Shown: positions 1 to 8,864 of the stretch, piece after piece
How the letters are laid out: each line of letters begins with the position of its first letter
Numbering within the stretch: position 1 is the first letter of the stretch
From: Desulfuromonas acetoxidans DSM 684
GTDB lineage: Bacteria > Desulfobacterota > Desulfuromonadia > Desulfuromonadales > Desulfuromonadaceae
NCBI RefSeq assembly: GCF_000167355.1
Contig: NZ_AAEW02000012.1
Location: 1 to 64,000 of the forward strand
Direction: 5' to 3'
DNA length: 64,000 nucleotides
Program-made: the position numbers and the translations under genes
The notes under the pieces: model-generated
What the model was told of the DNA's origin: nothing
What the model saw: the letters and a program-made list of their open reading frames with translations, nothing else
Database searches by the model: none

Positions 1-1
1 A

Positions 2-583
2 CTGCGTGAAGCTGCGTTCTGTATTGTTGATCTTGAAACCACCGGACTGGATCTGACCACAGACACGATCATCAATGCGGCCGCCGTCAAAATCAAAAAA
101 GGCCGGATCACCAAAATCTACGAAACTTATGTCAAGCCGCCGACGTCCATTCCGCCGGAGTCGATTCAATTTCACGGCATTACCGACGATATGCTGGTGG
201 ATAAACCGAGCATCGGCGAAGTTCTGCCGGAGTTTATGACCTTTATCGGTGACAGCATGATCACCGGTCATCATATTAATTTCGATCTGAAAATGCTTGA
301 CCGCCACCTGCGCGAAAACTACGACTGCAACCTTGAAGGGGCACCGTGGCTGGATACCATGTTATTGCACAAATTGGTGATGGAGAATAATACCAGCACC
401 CAGCTCGATGATCTGCTCAATGTGTATTGTATTGACTGCGAACAACGCCACCGGGCGTTGGGAGACTCGATTGCCACGGCAAAAGTGTTTCTGCGCATTC
501 TTCACGAACTGTCCAACTCGTATCAGACGCTCAATGATCTGTACCGGGCGCAACAGGACATGTCACGGAAGGAAAACATGTAA
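2..583 (+). CDS. DnaQ-like 3'-5' exonuclease (5' end outside window)
   Basis: This is the C-terminal part of a DEDDh-family exonuclease, the fold of the DNA polymerase III epsilon proofreading subunit. The reading frame is open from base 2. The ExoI motif VDLETTGLD appears near the visible start, the ExoII part is HHINFDLKMLDRHL, and the ExoIII part RHRALGDSIAT supplies the catalytic His and Asp. No polymerase or UvrC-like part is seen. The stop codon overlaps the ATG of the next gene (TAATG), so the two are translationally coupled. In related bacteria such exonucleases sit beside CBS/DUF294 proteins; here that protein lies at 8865. Family call is secure; cellular substrate is unknown. Confidence 0.85.
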   Translation: MREAAFCIVDLETTGLDLTTDTIINAAAVKIKKGRITKIYETYVKPPTSIPPESIQFHGITDDMLVDKPSIGEVLPEFMTFIGDSMITGHHINFDLKMLDRHLRENYDCNLEGAPWLDTMLLHKLVMENNTSTQLDDLLNVYCIDCEQRHRALGDSIATAKVFLRILHELSNSYQTLNDLYRAQQDMSRKENM

Positions 584-2448
584 TGGTTCATCCCAAGCTG
601 AATTATGAGCGGAGAAAAATCTCCGCCCAACAATATGAAGAGTACCAGGCTCAATCGGCGTCGACATTGTTCGATACGCTGGCCCAGAAGTATATTGAAT
701 GGCACGAGCCGTACCGCAAGGTGCTCGATAACATGGCGCCGCCCTATTACCGTTGGTACACCGGCGGTAAACTAAATGTGTATCATAATATTCTCGGCCG
801 CCATCTCGAAACTGAGCGGCGCAATAAAGCGGCGCTGATCTGGCGCGGTGCCAATTTTGAGGAACGCACCTATACCTATCAGACTCTGGCCCATGAAGTG
901 CTGGCGATGATCAATGGTCTGGTTCATCTCGGCGTGAAAAAGGGCGATCGGGTGTTGCTGTTCATGCCGGATATTCCGGAAACCGTCATCGCCATGATCG
1001 CCTGTGCCAGTATCGGCGCGATTCATGTCGCTTACCACATGGCCTATTCGGCCGAAGCGCTTGCCCAGCGCCTCAACCATTGCCAGGCTAAGTTTATCAT
1101 CACCTGTGACGGCGCCCATCAGCGCACCCGTTCCCTTAAAGGCGTGGTCAACGAAGCTCTGGAACGGCTTGATTACGAGATCAATCACTGCATTGTCGTC
1201 AACCATACGCACAAGCAGGTATTGATGCGGCCGCAGCGCGATATTTGGTATCACGACCTGATCACTGATCCGGAGTTCTCCCGTGGTGCCACCGTTGATC
1301 TGGTGCGCCATGCCGACGAGCCGCTGTTCATGATTTACACCTCCACCAAGTCCAAGAAGCCACGTGCCGCCGTGCACAGTCTCGCCGGTTATCTGGTGTG
1401 GGCGCAGTTCACCACCGAGTTGCTGTTCGATCTTGACGACATGGATATCTTCTGGAATACCGCCGATCTGGTGTGGGTCAACGGTCATACCTACAGTGTC
1501 TATGGACCGCTGGCACTGGGCGCGACGCTGTTTCTTTACGAGGGGACCATCTCCTACGAAAATACCCAGTTTTTCTTCGATTATCTCGATAAGTTCCATG
1601 TCACCGTGCTCTACACGACGCCGACGATCTTGCGCAGTGTCATGCGTGCTAAAAGCACCAAACGCTATCTCAACCGTTCCAGCAACTCGTTGCGTCTCAT
1701 TGGCTGTGGTGGCGAGAAAATCAGCGAAGACCTTTACGACTGGACCCAGTTTGAACTGACCAATAACCGCAACCTGCCGATTACCCAGATCTGGGGACAG
1801 ACCGAAACCGGTGGCTGCCTGATTGCCGGGGTGCCGGGGGTACGTGGATTTGAAGACGATACTATGATGGCACCGCTGCCCGGCGTTGAAGCCCGCCTTG
1901 TCGATGCCCAGGGCCATGTTCTTGATCAACCGGGTGAACCGGGGCGTCTGGTGCTGGCGACACCATTGCCATCGATGTTGCAGGATCTTTACAAAGATGA
2001 GGTGGGCTACCAGCAGACGTTCTGGAAAAAATATCCCGAGCGTACCTATTTCAGTACCGGTGATGGGGCGATCTATGATGACAAAGGCAACCTCAACCTG
2101 ACTGGTCGCCTCGACGATATTCTCAGTACCGGTGCGGGACGGCGCAGTCTCGACGAAATCGAGGAGACCGTGTTGACCATGAAACGGGTGCGCGAATGTG
2201 CGGCCATCGTCATCGATCATCCGTCCCAGGGCTATATCCTCGTCACCTATTGCGTGCTTAAGGATTTTCGTGACGAAAGTTATCGCGAAAAAACCCTGCG
2301 TGAGGTCCGTGAGCACATTATTGAAGAGATCGGTGAGTTGAATTTGCCGGATAAAATTCGTTTTACCAAGTATCTGCCCAAGACCCCGGACAACCGGGTC
2401 AACCGCGATCTTCTCAAAGAGATCGCCTTGCAGATGGAGGGCATTTGA
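583..2448 (+). CDS. Acetyl-CoA-synthetase-like AMP-binding protein, probably catalytically impaired
   Basis: The 621-residue protein aligns over its whole length with acetyl-CoA synthetase (family about 650 residues): an N-terminal WHEPYRKVLD segment, the middle FWNTADLVWVNGHTYSVYGP block, the A5 motif QIWGQTETGG (residues 402-411) and the A8 hinge LTGRLDDIL. Two signatures are altered. The A3 loop, normally YTSGTTGKPKG, reads YTSTKSKKPRA (252-262), with no glycines. The A10 segment reads PKTPDNRVNRD (599-609), putting arginine where the adenylation lysine belongs. It overlaps the exonuclease gene by one base and is followed 32 bases later by an unknown gene. It may bind acyl-CoA or nucleotide without full catalysis; that is inference. 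Confidence 0.8.
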   Translation: MVHPKLNYERRKISAQQYEEYQAQSASTLFDTLAQKYIEWHEPYRKVLDNMAPPYYRWYTGGKLNVYHNILGRHLETERRNKAALIWRGANFEERTYTYQTLAHEVLAMINGLVHLGVKKGDRVLLFMPDIPETVIAMIACASIGAIHVAYHMAYSAEALAQRLNHCQAKFIITCDGAHQRTRSLKGVVNEALERLDYEINHCIVVNHTHKQVLMRPQRDIWYHDLITDPEFSRGATVDLVRHADEPLFMIYTSTKSKKPRAAVHSLAGYLVWAQFTTELLFDLDDMDIFWNTADLVWVNGHTYSVYGPLALGATLFLYEGTISYENTQFFFDYLDKFHVTVLYTTPTILRSVMRAKSTKRYLNRSSNSLRLIGCGGEKISEDLYDWTQFELTNNRNLPITQIWGQTETGGCLIAGVPGVRGFEDDTMMAPLPGVEARLVDAQGHVLDQPGEPGRLVLATPLPSMLQDLYKDEVGYQQTFWKKYPERTYFSTGDGAIYDDKGNLNLTGRLDDILSTGAGRRSLDEIEETVLTMKRVRECAAIVIDHPSQGYILVTYCVLKDFRDESYREKTLREVREHIIEEIGELNLPDKIRFTKYLPKTPDNRVNRDLLKEIALQMEGI

Positions 2449-2480
2449 TGTCCTTGTAACCTCGTACGTATGGGAGAACA

Positions 2481-3926
2481 ATGGCGTTCTTTTTCCCCAA
2501 TGAAGCACAGCGGCCCCATTACCGCCAGCTTTATGGACGGCTGTCCGCCGTCGAGCGTGGCATGGTGCTGCGTGAATTCATTGGGGTAACATATCGGCGA
2601 CGTTTTCACTTTTTTCGCCGAAACCGCTATGCCCATCCGCAACAAGCCTTCAAACACAACCTCAATGAAGCGGCCCGTCGTCAGCACCGTCGTTTTTGTA
2701 TCTCCCGGCGGATCTGGCGTAAAAAATCCATTACCCGTGCCTACCTGCCGCTGATTTTTCGCCATTACATTCTAGGTTTTCTGGTGCAACGGCTGCGCAA
2801 ACAGTATGGCGACCAACTGGCTGCGGAGCCGGGCTGTTATCCCGATGCACCGCTAGTGTTGGCCGCCCTGGAGTGGCTGGTGGCGCATGAGTCGCTGGTT
2901 GATGCCCTGGTGGCGGAGCAGGTCGATCAGGTGATGGAGGAGGGCAGTCGCCATCTCTATCTCTATTGTCTGCGCGCCTATGTGGTGGTGCGTTCCTGGG
3001 TCAAAGACGACGAACTCGCTGAAGCCGTGGATAGAACCCTGGCCTGTTGCTCTGGCGGCAGTGTTGCTCTGGGTGCCGAGCTTGAATTCAGTAACCTTGG
3101 TCACCGCGCCGCATTTGAGCACTCCTTTGGTCGCCACCGACAGGATGCGCAATTTCATAATTTCATCTACTTTCACCAGTTCTTTCTAGGGGATGTCACT
3201 TGGCGGCTCGGTGGTTACCTCGACCACCACGTGCGTTTGCGCCGTTATTTGCCCGTGCCGTGGATCGGTGGGTTCTTCGAATACAATTTGGTACGCATGG
3301 ATTATCCGCGCAATTTCTCCATGCCGCTGACCCGCGATGCCGGATTTCTCGCCCGCTACATTCGGCAGGTGATGGCGTTTAATCTCCAAGTTGCGCCGCA
3401 CAGTCTGCATCTCAATGTCGAGTGTGTGCCGTCTGATTCGTTGCAGGTGCCGGAGTTTGGCGATTACCTGTGTCTGTTGCTCCTCGGTGGCGATTTGGTG
3501 GTGACGGAAGATGGACAGGTGCAGGAGCGGCGCTTTGCCCGCAATGAGCTGATCAAAATGATTCAGCAGCGTGATCATCTGTCGCTGTTTGACGATCAGC
3601 GCCATCGCGTCAGCGAGTTTGCGTTTTTGCGCCTGAAACGTGATCGCTCCCACGAAGACTGGCAGATGTTGATTCTGGTTCTGGCCGGGTTTAACCGCGT
3701 CAGTGATCTGGAGCGTTACTGCCTTGAAGCTCAGGGCGAGTTGCTGCATTGGGCGCATCAGCCAAAACCGGTGGCACAAGAGTCTATTCAATCCTTTCTC
3801 GTCAAAGTTGAAGCTGGTCTCCGGGCCGATGCGTTTCTGTCTGAATCGTTTATTGGTGCTCAGCTCGACCGCGTCCAGCACCAACTTGTCGAAAAAAACA
3901 ACTGGCTCAATGATTTGATAACATAA
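2481..3926 (+). CDS. Conserved-looking protein of unknown function (481 aa)
   Basis: I do not recognise this family. The start is set by GGGAG about 7 bases before the ATG. The N-terminal 100 residues are very basic (RRRFHFFRRNR, ARRQHRRFCISRRIWRKK), with no signal peptide and no clear membrane segment. A GAELEF motif at about 199-204 and SLHLNVE near 307-313 are reminiscent of the G-x-E-x-E-F and H-x-H/N strands of glutamate-cysteine-ligase and amidoligase folds, but this resemblance is weak. It follows the Acs-like gene by 32 bases, so the three genes likely form one operon and a linked function is probable. Confidence 0.6.
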   Translation: MAFFFPNEAQRPHYRQLYGRLSAVERGMVLREFIGVTYRRRFHFFRRNRYAHPQQAFKHNLNEAARRQHRRFCISRRIWRKKSITRAYLPLIFRHYILGFLVQRLRKQYGDQLAAEPGCYPDAPLVLAALEWLVAHESLVDALVAEQVDQVMEEGSRHLYLYCLRAYVVVRSWVKDDELAEAVDRTLACCSGGSVALGAELEFSNLGHRAAFEHSFGRHRQDAQFHNFIYFHQFFLGDVTWRLGGYLDHHVRLRRYLPVPWIGGFFEYNLVRMDYPRNFSMPLTRDAGFLARYIRQVMAFNLQVAPHSLHLNVECVPSDSLQVPEFGDYLCLLLLGGDLVVTEDGQVQERRFARNELIKMIQQRDHLSLFDDQRHRVSEFAFLRLKRDRSHEDWQMLILVLAGFNRVSDLERYCLEAQGELLHWAHQPKPVAQESIQSFLVKVEAGLRADAFLSESFIGAQLDRVQHQLVEKNNWLNDLIT

Positions 3927-3996
3927 TCCCCCTCCCCCCGCTTTTTTTTGCTCTGTCGCACACATATCACTATCTTATTTGATGAAAAAATACTTA

Positions 3997-4017
3997 AATG
4001 ATAATTGACAATCATTG
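3997..4017. promoter_or_regulatory. Fur-box-like operator
   Basis: An A/T-rich imperfect palindrome, AATGATAATTGACAATCATT, lies about 100 bases upstream of the lipoprotein gene at 4113. Its halves (AATGAT and ATCATT) match the ferric uptake regulator consensus. It could make the lipoprotein iron-responsive. No -10/-35 pair can be assigned with certainty. Confidence 0.4.
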
Positions 4018-4112
4018 CTTATAGATGCAATGGTTCTCAGTGTTTGTCGCCTGCTGTTTTTTAATGCGAGGTGGCGCTTGATTGACTTGAAGTTGAGAAT
4101 GGGGGAGAACCA

Positions 4113-5939
4113 GTGAAGCTTTCAGCGTTGGTGTGGAAGGGGGCAACCGTCCTTATCGGGGTTGTTTTGATGTCTGCTTGCTCGGGGGGAGGGAGCTCCT
4201 CTACCGGTACGACCACAATAACCACATATCCGTTCGGGGTTGAAGATTCCGTTGTCGAAACCGATACCAATGAAGATGGTTATTGGGATGTCCGTGAAAC
4301 AACCAGCCATACATTGAATGGCGCACTGCAGGTTGTTGAGATTACAACAACCACTGAATACGATGACAATGGCGATGGCCTAACCGATCGGCGCGAGGTG
4401 GTGACAAACAGCTATGATCCTGAAACCTTGTCATCATCAACCGCAGCAGCGACAAGAGTTGTTGATGGGCTCGGTCTGCTGGTCGGCGTTGTCACGGAAT
4501 CTTATGGCTACGATGATGTGACCGGACAGGTTGCCTTGTATGCTGAAGAGGGTCGGGACGACACTTATCGCTACGACGCGGATGGAAATCATCTCTCCAC
4601 AACCTGCCTTCATTGGTTCGATGACGATCATGACGGCAGCGTTGATAACCATGCAACTCTGGAACAGATCAGTTCCTATGATGCCTCAGGAAACATCCTG
4701 GTCAGTACATCTATCGAAGAGCATGATACGGATGCTGACGGTGTCAGCGATTATGAACGTGAACAACGTGTCACCTATGTTTATGATGCGGAAGGCAGCC
4801 CCTTAAGTCAAAGTGTTTATTATCGGTACGATGACGATGGCGACGCCGGCAGTCTTGAACCTGAGATTCAGGAAGCCGTTATCTCGTATGACTATGTTTA
4901 TACCGATGGGGTCATCACTCAGCTCATGCTCAGCCTTGTTGCTGAGGGAGAAGAAGAGGTCGCCATAACTCTCCAATCTGTCTATGACGATGAGGGCATG
5001 TTGGTGGCACAGAGCTATCAACCCGTCAGTGACGACGAGTCGACGGTGGTGAGAGAATTTTCGGCCCAATATGCCTATGATGAAGCAGGTCGCATGACCT
5101 CATGCATTATGGAGGAGAAAATTCGGCTTGCGGACAGTGCTTCATGGCAGCATGTTCGTCAGTATGGCTACCTCTGGGGCTATGACAGCGATGGGCTCCT
5201 GACGACTGAAACGGCGTGGACGCGCGTTGAATCTCCAGAAGGAAGTGTGCCGCTGGAAAGCTACTCATATAGTACCGAAACGTTTGAGTACGAAAATGGT
5301 CGGCCGATTCGTATTTGTCTGGACGAATACACCGATGCCGACCTGGACGGCGAACTGGATTATATCAGTTTGCGAACCGAATCGACCTACTCGTATCATC
5401 TGTGGTTTTTGAGCTCACGTGTGGTGACCAATTCTTACGATGATGATGGCGATGGCACCTTTGATCGTGTTCTTGAGGCCGAACGCCGCGATTATCTCTA
5501 TGAGGGCAATCTTCTGGTGGAGGGAACGATCACGACAGAAGATCAGGAGGAAGCGTTCTATCTTGATTATGACAACCAGCAACGGTTGCTTGGTTACCGT
5601 TACACCAACGATGAAGATGGCGACAGCGTGGTTGATACTGATATGACTCTTGCCTTGGATTATTCGGTTGCCGGTGTTGTTACAGGGGTATTTGAGAAAA
5701 ACGATGGAGCGCTTGCCACTGGTTTGTTGGAGGTCGGTCTGGTCGACAATGTTGATCTGCAAGGGACGGATCTCTTCAGTGTCGGGGAGGTTGACGTGGA
5801 CTATCCCATTTCGCAACCGGTATGGGACGGGCCGAGATTTGATGTGGATACACGAAGTTATTCGCTGATCTTCCCTAATCCGAAAGTCTTGAGCTTGCTT
5901 GATGATGGTATCGTCCTGGACGGACTGCTGCCACACTGA
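4113..5939 (+). CDS. Large lipoprotein with YD-type and Asp-rich calcium-loop-like repeats
   Basis: The GTG start follows a strong GGGGGAG. The N-terminus has a positive end, a hydrophobic core and the lipobox LMSAC, so this should be a lipidated, exported protein. The rest is strongly acidic and built from irregular repeats. Tyr-Asp pairs (SYGYDD, YRYDADGN, YVYDAEGS, YRYDDDGD) recall RHS/YD repeats. Interleaved DxDxDG loops (DTDADGVSDYE, DDDGDGTFD, NEDGDSVVD) look like thrombospondin-type-3 or EF-hand-like calcium loops. No toxin or RHS core box is present. It stands alone between a Fur-like site and a terminator. Function unknown; a surface protein is the likeliest reading. Confidence 0.65.
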   Translation: MKLSALVWKGATVLIGVVLMSACSGGGSSSTGTTTITTYPFGVEDSVVETDTNEDGYWDVRETTSHTLNGALQVVEITTTTEYDDNGDGLTDRREVVTNSYDPETLSSSTAAATRVVDGLGLLVGVVTESYGYDDVTGQVALYAEEGRDDTYRYDADGNHLSTTCLHWFDDDHDGSVDNHATLEQISSYDASGNILVSTSIEEHDTDADGVSDYEREQRVTYVYDAEGSPLSQSVYYRYDDDGDAGSLEPEIQEAVISYDYVYTDGVITQLMLSLVAEGEEEVAITLQSVYDDEGMLVAQSYQPVSDDESTVVREFSAQYAYDEAGRMTSCIMEEKIRLADSASWQHVRQYGYLWGYDSDGLLTTETAWTRVESPEGSVPLESYSYSTETFEYENGRPIRICLDEYTDADLDGELDYISLRTESTYSYHLWFLSSRVVTNSYDDDGDGTFDRVLEAERRDYLYEGNLLVEGTITTEDQEEAFYLDYDNQQRLLGYRYTNDEDGDSVVDTDMTLALDYSVAGVVTGVFEKNDGALATGLLEVGLVDNVDLQGTDLFSVGEVDVDYPISQPVWDGPRFDVDTRSYSLIFPNPKVLSLLDDGIVLDGLLPH

Positions 5940-5963
5940 TTCTTTGGTTTTGTGATCTGCTAA

Positions 5964-5997
5964 GGCGCACTTTTCGGGGTGCGCCTCTTCTCTTTTG
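5964..5997 (+). terminator. Intrinsic terminator after the lipoprotein gene
   Basis: Perfect 7-bp stem GGCGCAC/GTGCGCC with an 8-base loop, followed by a T-rich run (TCTTCTCTTTT), 24 bases after the stop codon. Confidence 0.7.
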
Positions 5998-6037
5998 CCA
6001 TGTTGTAACAGCCTTTTGTTGGTTTTTTAGTGAGAAC

Positions 6038-6217
6038 CTATTCCTCCTCAACCTCGCGGGTAAACAAAACAAACGCCATCCCCGGCCGCTTGCTCCCCTC
6101 ATACATGGCAAACTGAATCCGCTCAAATTCCCATCCCTGGCTGACCCATTCATTAATGGTGCGTTCCAGGGTTTCATCGGTTACAATAGAGGTCTCTGCA
6201 ACCTTGTATTCAACCAT
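6038..6217 (-). CDS. Small DUF4177-like protein (59 aa)
   Basis: The start at 6217 is chosen because AAAGGA sits 8 bases before that ATG; a longer reading from 6262 lacks such a site. The sequence MVEYKVAETS ... LERTINEWVSQGWEFERIQFA has the layout of DUF4177 proteins: a short beta strand with EYKV, an amphipathic helix, then the GWEFER strand. No catalytic residues are evident. It is divergent from the gene at 6255. Function unknown. Confidence 0.6.
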   Translation of the reverse strand: MVEYKVAETSIVTDETLERTINEWVSQGWEFERIQFAMYEGSKRPGMAFVLFTREVEEE

Positions 6218-6254
6218 GTGATGTCCTTTCTTGTTTCTATGATGAGGTAAAATT

Positions 6255-6524
6255 ATGGCCATTGCCGGTAGTCCGAAAAAACTCGCCCAAGATCTTGCCG
6301 AAGGCTACATGAGTATGACACCGCCCATGTTGCGCCAATATACCGCGACGGATATGAAAACCATCCTCAATAATATTGCCATTGTCCTGCGTGACTTGCG
6401 TCAACAGACCATTCCTGCTGAGGATGTTATGGCCATCAAGCAGCGTAATACCAAGATGTCGCGTTTGAATCAGGCGTCGGTGGTGATTCGCAGTTTTTGT
6501 AAGAAGCGGAGGATTCCTGTTTAG
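6255..6524 (+). CDS. Hypothetical small protein (89 aa)
   Basis: A GAGG site precedes the ATG by about 8 bases. The protein is predicted helical and basic at its end (CKKRRIPV), with no signal peptide or membrane segment. I do not recognise a family. Its start lies only 37 bases from the divergent DUF4177-like gene, so the two may share a promoter region. A repeat-filled gap follows. Confidence 0.5.
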   Translation: MAIAGSPKKLAQDLAEGYMSMTPPMLRQYTATDMKTILNNIAIVLRDLRQQTIPAEDVMAIKQRNTKMSRLNQASVVIRSFCKKRRIPV

Positions 6525-6534
6525 TACAATGTAG

Positions 6535-6590
6535 CAAAACCGGGACTGTCCCCGCACGGGGGCTGTCCCAGGCTTTTGCGGCGCGAACCT
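6535..6590 (-). repeat. Intergenic repeat family A (GGGACAG...CTGTCCC hairpin)
   Basis: Contains GGGACTGTCCCC followed by GGGGGCTGTCCC, able to fold back on itself. The reverse complement matches the ends of the longer copies at 19827-19975 and 23792-23923, which share the text GCAAAAGCCTGGGACAGCC. Confidence 0.6.
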
Positions 6591-6681
6591 CCATCGTATC
6601 TTGGTCCGTAAACTCTTTGGTTACAAAGGTCTTTAACGCTTCAACTGCTTGCTTTCTTAAGCCACATCCGTTTGTGCAGCT

Positions 6682-6762
6682 TGGTGCCCACGTGACGTGG
6701 GCTTCCGCGCCCACACCTCGGGTCCCTTTTGCGTCGACAAAAGGGACGCAAAATCGACTCCC
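6682..6762 (+). repeat. Intergenic repeat family G, block 1 (double hairpin)
   Basis: An 81-bp block with two hairpins: GCCCACGTGACGTGGGC (6687-6703), and GTCCCTTTTG/CAAAAGGGAC around loop CGTCGA (6722-6747). The same 81-bp block recurs at 10883-10963, with paired base changes that keep the second stem. Confidence 0.75.
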
Positions 6763-6805
6763 AAGGGGCTGTCCTCAATCAGAATTCACGGAGTTGTTGC
6801 AGATC

Positions 6806-6893
6806 TTTTTCACGTCAGACTGCGTTATCCCTCGTCGCTATAGAACCACTATCGCTCCTCAGTCTGCCTTGCTGACGCAAAAAATCTCAAGCA
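6806..6893 (+). repeat. Intergenic repeat family E, copy 1
   Basis: Runs from TTTTTCACGTCAGACTGCG to TTGCTGACGCAAAAAATC with ATAGAACCACTAT in the middle. A diverged copy lies at 20533-20627. The outer parts are mutually inverted (CGTCAG/CTGACG). It sits between the two blocks of family G and looks like a nested insertion. Confidence 0.5.
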
Positions 6894-6940
6894 ACACCAC
6901 TCGTTCACCTGATTAATAACAACCCCAGTGCGCCCTCCGG

Positions 6941-6993
6941 GTTCCCTCTCTCCATTCACTTACATCGTGATGTCAGCAAAAACTCGGCCTGTT
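6941..6993 (+). repeat. Intergenic repeat family G, block 2
   Basis: 53-bp block from GTTCCCTCTCTCCA to AAAACTCGGCCTGTT. It matches 10982-11034, where it lies directly after block 1; here about 178 bases separate the blocks. Confidence 0.7.
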
Positions 6994-7217
6994 CAATTTT
7001 AGTAGCCGTGGGGCGGGCAACGCCCGCTCCCTCTTTGCTGAGGTGCCAGCACAACTTCGTTGAGCAGAGCAATGACGGTTATCACCGTCAATGCCATAGC
7101 TGATGATGCGCACGATTCGTTGACCTCAAGGGCGACGAGCCGAATCCGTGAAGCATTCCGGAAAGCGATTCATCCTATCTTAGTCAAGAAATCGTTGTGA
7201 ATCCCAGCCGGTTTTTG

Positions 7218-7247
7218 CTTCCTTTTGGGCGGCAAGCCAAAAGGAAG
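7218..7247. repeat. Hairpin related to family G (CTTCCTTTTGG stem)
   Basis: Perfect 11-bp stem CTTCCTTTTGG/CCAAAAGGAAG with an 8-base loop, followed by a second hairpin TCGCC...GGCGA (7248-7273). The CCTTTTG/CAAAAGG part of the stem repeats the family G design with a different loop. It lies 64 bases beyond the asnS stop and might also serve in 3' end formation. Confidence 0.5.
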
Positions 7248-7310
7248 TCGCCTGCCGGGGCGAAACCCGGCGACCTTGACTTTAAGATTTTATCCGTCAA
7301 AAAAACGTCC

Positions 7311-8684
7311 CTAAAACTCCGCATGACCCGGCGTACGCGGAAACGGAATCACATCACGGATATTCTCCATACCGCTCAAATACATGATCAGCCGCTCAAA
7401 CCCAAGACCAAACCCGGCATGCGGGCAACTCCCCCAGCGGCGAATGTCGAGATACCAGTCGAGGCTTTCCGGTGCCATGTCCAGCTCTTCCATCCGGGCG
7501 GTCAGCACGTCGAGCCGTTCTTCACGTTGGCTGCCGCCGATGATTTCACCGACGCGCGGCACCAGCAGATCCATGGCTGCCACGGTTTTGCCATCCTCGT
7601 TGGCGCGCATGTAAAACGCCTTGATCTCCTTGGGGTAGTCGGTGACAAACAACGGGCCGTTGACCACCTGCTCACACAGGTAGCGCTCATGCTCCGATTG
7701 CAGATCCAATCCCCATTCCACCGGGAATTCAAAGTTTTGACCACTGTTTTTCAGCTGCTCAATCGCTTCGGTATAGGTCATGGTGCTGAAAGTCGCATCG
7801 GCCAGGGCGGTCAGCTTGTCGAGCAAACCTTTTTCAATGCGATCATTGAAAAATTGCAGATCTTCTGCGCAGTGTTCCAGAGCGTATTTGACCAGATAAC
7901 GTAAAAAGTCTTCCGCCAATTGGCAGTCGTCGGCCAGGTTAGCAAAAGCGATCTCCGGTTCAATCATCCAGAACTCCGACGCGTGGCGGCTGGTGTTGGA
8001 GTTCTCCGCGCGGAAGGTTGGGCCAAAGGTGTAAATGTCGCTGAATGCCGTGGCAAACAGTTCGCCCTGCAACTGGCCGCTGACGGTCAGGCCGGTGCGT
8101 GCGCCGAAGAAATCCTTCTGCCAGTCGATGCGACCGTTGTTTTTCGGTGGGTTTGCCGGATCAAGGGTGGTCACACGAAACAGCTCTCCGGCACCTTCGC
8201 AATCGCTGGCCGTAATGATCGGCGTGTGCACGTAGAGAAAGTCGCGCTGCTGGAAAAATTGATGCACCGCGTAAGAGAGCGCATTGCGCAGCCGAAACAC
8301 CGCGCCAAAGGTATTGGAACGCGGCCGAAGATGGGCGATACTGCGCAGGTATTCAAACGTGTGGCGTTTTTTCTGCAGCGGATAGCTCGGGTCGGCGTTG
8401 CCGATGACGGTCAGTTCGCTGACGTGTAGTTCCCAGCGTTGCCCTTTGGCTGGTGAATCAACCAGGTTGCCGCTGGCCTTGATGCAGGCGCCGGTGCCGA
8501 TGTGGGCCAGCTCGGCAAAGTTGTCCACGGTGCGATCCGCCACCAGTTGCAGCGAGGCAAAGCACGAGCCGTCATTCAGCTCAATAAAACACACCTCTTT
8601 GCTGGCACGCAGGGTGCGCACCCAGCCTCGCACTTCAACGTTTTGCTGTGGTGCTTCGGCTGCGAGCAGTTTTTTTAATCGCAT
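7311..8684 (-). CDS. asnS: Asparaginyl-tRNA synthetase
   Basis: Cytosolic class IIb synthetase that charges tRNA-Asn. The 457-residue length is normal. Residues 1-110 form the OB-fold anticodon-binding domain ([24 protein letters not shown]). The catalytic core has motif 2 ([21 protein letters not shown]) and motif 3 ([13 protein letters not shown]), with the AsnRS-typical signature [26 protein letters not shown] precedes the ATG at 8684. It appears to be transcribed alone, with a repeat-rich region beyond its stop. The choice of AsnRS over AspRS rests on the AsnRS-like N-terminus and the [11 protein letters not shown] block. Confidence 0.95.
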   Translation of the reverse strand: MRLKKLLAAEAPQQNVEVRGWVRTLRASKEVCFIELNDGSCFASLQLVADRTVDNFAELAHIGTGACIKASGNLVDSPAKGQRWELHVSELTVIGNADPSYPLQKKRHTFEYLRSIAHLRPRSNTFGAVFRLRNALSYAVHQFFQQRDFLYVHTPIITASDCEGAGELFRVTTLDPANPPKNNGRIDWQKDFFGARTGLTVSGQLQGELFATAFSDIYTFGPTFRAENSNTSRHASEFWMIEPEIAFANLADDCQLAEDFLRYLVKYALEHCAEDLQFFNDRIEKGLLDKLTALADATFSTMTYTEAIEQLKNSGQNFEFPVEWGLDLQSEHERYLCEQVVNGPLFVTDYPKEIKAFYMRANEDGKTVAAMDLLVPRVGEIIGGSQREERLDVLTARMEELDMAPESLDWYLDIRRWGSCPHAGFGLGFERLIMYLSGMENIRDVIPFPRTPGHAEF

Positions 8685-8864
8685 GATAATTCTCCATGGT
8701 CGAATGATATCATTATAGAACTATGTCTCATCTTTTGACATGTTGGCTAACCGATTGATGCCAAAGATTTTTTATGGCTTTTATCCTTAAAAGAGTTTTG
8801 CCTTTTAAGACCACAATGATAAACTGTTTGAACTTTCCCAGACATCTGACCGCCGGAGGCATTT

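Larger units (their letters stand above)
6525..7310. other. 786-bp gap without a supported gene, filled with structured repeats
   Basis: No reading frame here has a credible start site or recognisable product. The gap holds at least five repeat elements that recur elsewhere in the window, listed separately (6535-6590, 6682-6762, 6806-6893, 6941-6993, 7218-7247). The asnS gene ends at 7311 on the opposite strand. Confidence 0.7.

Noticed and set aside
772-2508. 578-codon open frame opposite the Acs-like gene
   Set aside because: A shadow of the real gene: low-complexity composition, no recognisable domain, while the plus-strand frame has clear homology.
6617-6916. 99-codon frame in the repeat-filled gap
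   Set aside because: Runs through families G and E, with no ribosome site; its relative at 10851-11123 follows the same repeat.
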